Shown here piece after piece: positions 62,919 through 64,000 of a DNA stretch of 64,000 bases. The DNA comes from Alkalimonas delamerensis (lineage in GTDB: Bacteria > Pseudomonadota > Gammaproteobacteria > Enterobacterales > Alteromonadaceae). The stretch spans positions 310,001 to 374,000 of the forward strand of contig NZ_JAUZVY010000002.1 in assembly GCF_030717955.1 (NCBI RefSeq). Direction: 5' to 3'. Positions within the stretch are counted from its first letter, which is position 1; every line of letters begins with the position of its first letter. The translations under genes and the position numbers were made by a program. The notes under the pieces are model-generated. The model was given only the letters and a program-made list of their open reading frames with translations. It was not told the DNA's origin and made no database searches.

Positions 62919-63773
62919 TCAAGTCTGCTGCTGTTTGCCAGTCAGCCAAAGCGCAACCAACAGCAGGGCGGCTCCGGCGCCCAGGCGTACTAAGTCGGTA
63001 TCGCGGTTCCAGATCAGAACATTGACCAACAAGCCCGCCGGGATCAGGGCGTTGTTCATGGTGGCCAGTTGGCCGCTGCTGACCTGGGTTGCCCCCAGAT
63101 TCCACAGGTAATACCCCAGGCCGGAAGCAACCAGGCCGAGCCAGAGCAAGATCCCCCATTGCAGCGGCTGAGTCGGGTACTGTGGGCCACCCAGCAGCCA
63201 CCAGCTCGGCAGCGCGACCACGAGCGCGCCGACGAAGAACCAACCAAAGATGCAGTGTTGCCGTGGTGGCTCGGGCTCTGGCCAGTGCGCCAGCAGGTAT
63301 TTGTACAGCACTTGGCCGCTGGCAAAACAGAGATTGGCTCCTTGCACCACCAAAAAGCCAAGCCAAAAGTCGCCACTGAGCTGATCCCAACGCATCAAAG
63401 CAGCACCCAGCACCGCCAGCAGAGCACAGAGCAGATAACGGCGATGAAAGCGCCGGGCCAGAAGATCGTGCAGCAGCGTGATGTAAACCGGGGTAAAGAT
63501 GGTAAAGATCAGTACCTCAGGTACGGTCAGCAGCAAAAAGGATTGGTAGTAAAACAGATACATCAGGCCCAGTTGAATGGCGCCTATTGCCATCAGTTGC
63601 AGCGCCAAACGAGCGGGCAGTGGGTGACGCAGCAGCCAGGGCAAAAACACCAGCGCAGCCAACAGCACCCGGCTGAGGACGGCAAAGTAGCTGTCGACCT
63701 GACCGGCCAGATAGACACCAATTAACGAAAAAGAAAAGGCCCAAAGAGCCGTGATTGTCCAAAGGTAGGCCAT
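62919..63773 (-). CDS. EamA/DMT family exporter
   Basis: A 284-residue inner-membrane protein with about ten hydrophobic helices in two EamA halves, as in the drug/metabolite transporter group that exports amino acids and other small molecules; the pattern is similar to YddG. I chose ATG 63773, with GGAG 7 nt upstream; the longer frame from 63830 adds an unlikely N-terminus. The substrate is unknown. It lies alone on the minus strand between htpX and the next gene. Confidence 0.85.
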   Translation of the reverse strand: MAYLWTITALWAFSFSLIGVYLAGQVDSYFAVLSRVLLAALVFLPWLLRHPLPARLALQLMAIGAIQLGLMYLFYYQSFLLLTVPEVLIFTIFTPVYITLLHDLLARRFHRRYLLCALLAVLGAALMRWDQLSGDFWLGFLVVQGANLCFASGQVLYKYLLAHWPEPEPPRQHCIFGWFFVGALVVALPSWWLLGGPQYPTQPLQWGILLWLGLVASGLGYYLWNLGATQVSSGQLATMNNALIPAGLLVNVLIWNRDTDLVRLGAGAALLLVALWLTGKQQQT

Positions 63774-63935
63774 AAGGATGCTCCGTTTGTAATGGCTGCG
63801 GAGCATGCCGCAAACCAGGGTGCCGATCAAGCTTTGGCAGGGGTTTAAAGTATTGCTGAGCTGATCGATCTGTTGACTACTGTGGTACTATCATCAATAA
63901 ATGCCTTCGTTCACTTCAGGTTGTTGAGGTAACAA

Positions 63936-64000
63936 TTGCGGCCAAAAAAACCTTTGTTGAACCAGCTGGATGCTCGGTTGCTGTGGACCTTGCTGGTTTT
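63936..64000 (+). CDS. Start of a gene cut by the right edge
   Basis: A frame from TTG 63936 runs open to the window end and encodes RPKKPLLNQLDARLLWTLLV, a basic start leading into a hydrophobic segment, like the N-terminus of a membrane protein. GAGGT lies 5 nt before the TTG, which supports the unusual start. TTGACT at 63873 and CAATAA at 63895 could be its promoter. The family cannot be named from so few residues. Confidence 0.45.
   Translation, partial: MRPKKPLLNQLDARLLWTLLV

Overview
The window comes from the chromosome of a Gram-negative gammaproteobacterium, most likely an Alteromonadales-type marine or aquatic heterotroph (Shewanella/Alteromonas/Rheinheimera-like). I infer this from the proteins (PepN, a large NAD-dependent glutamate dehydrogenase, ZapC, RlmKL, Uup, a complete bio cluster, HtpX, a TonB-dependent receptor of the Xanthomonas/Caulobacter type) and from the gene order pyrD-zapC and rlmKL-uup. 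Base composition looks mid-50s percent GC. The genus cannot be named from the sequence alone. Most of the window is ordinary core genome. There is no prophage, CRISPR array or complete insertion sequence.

Layout. 1-2700: pepN (5' end missing) and a small DUF2835 gene. 3015-9896: a four-gene envelope cluster (DUF1302 outer-membrane protein, DUF1329 periplasmic protein, YCF48-like propeller, RND/MMPL transporter). 10131-18323: gdhB, pyrD, zapC, cls. 18320-30561: a catabolic island with a PLP-dependent D-amino-acid deaminase-like enzyme, an RpiR/MurR regulator, RidA, a sodium symporter, an M81 peptidase, a GH20 hexosaminidase fused to an SMP-30 propeller, and a large TonB-dependent receptor. Three copies of one operator-like sequence lie in its two divergent promoter regions. 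30730-33382: an NAD(P)-binding protein, an orphan DUF4255 (Pvc16-type) gene, and two initiator tRNA genes followed by tandem repeats that carry the tRNA 3' end. 33584-40243: rlmKL, a glutaredoxin-like gene, uup, a DUF3466 gene and a thioredoxin-like gene. 40333-44826: an M14 carboxypeptidase, a zinc-ribbon membrane protein, DUF1315 and a glutamine-rich DUF349 protein. 44850-49995: ansA, sppA and fadH. 50303-53652: glgC, glgA and a YdjA-type nitroreductase. 53659-53923: a MITE-like element. 53987-63773: asnS, a small membrane protein, bioA and divergent bioBFCD, pepE, htpX and a DMT exporter. A gene cut by the right edge begins near 63936.

The most interesting parts are (1) the 18-31 kb island. 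Its operator copies imply one RpiR-controlled regulon for taking up and degrading a glycoconjugate that contains amino sugar and probably D-amino acids. (2) The initiator-tRNA repeats, which encode two 59-nt tRNA-like segments, each ending in the tRNA 3' sequence and each followed by its own terminator; the architecture recalls the tyrT/rtT repeats of E. coli. Also worth a look are the orphan contractile-injection-system gene beside those tRNAs, the 265-bp MITE placed right after a stop codon, and the GH20/SMP-30 fusion.
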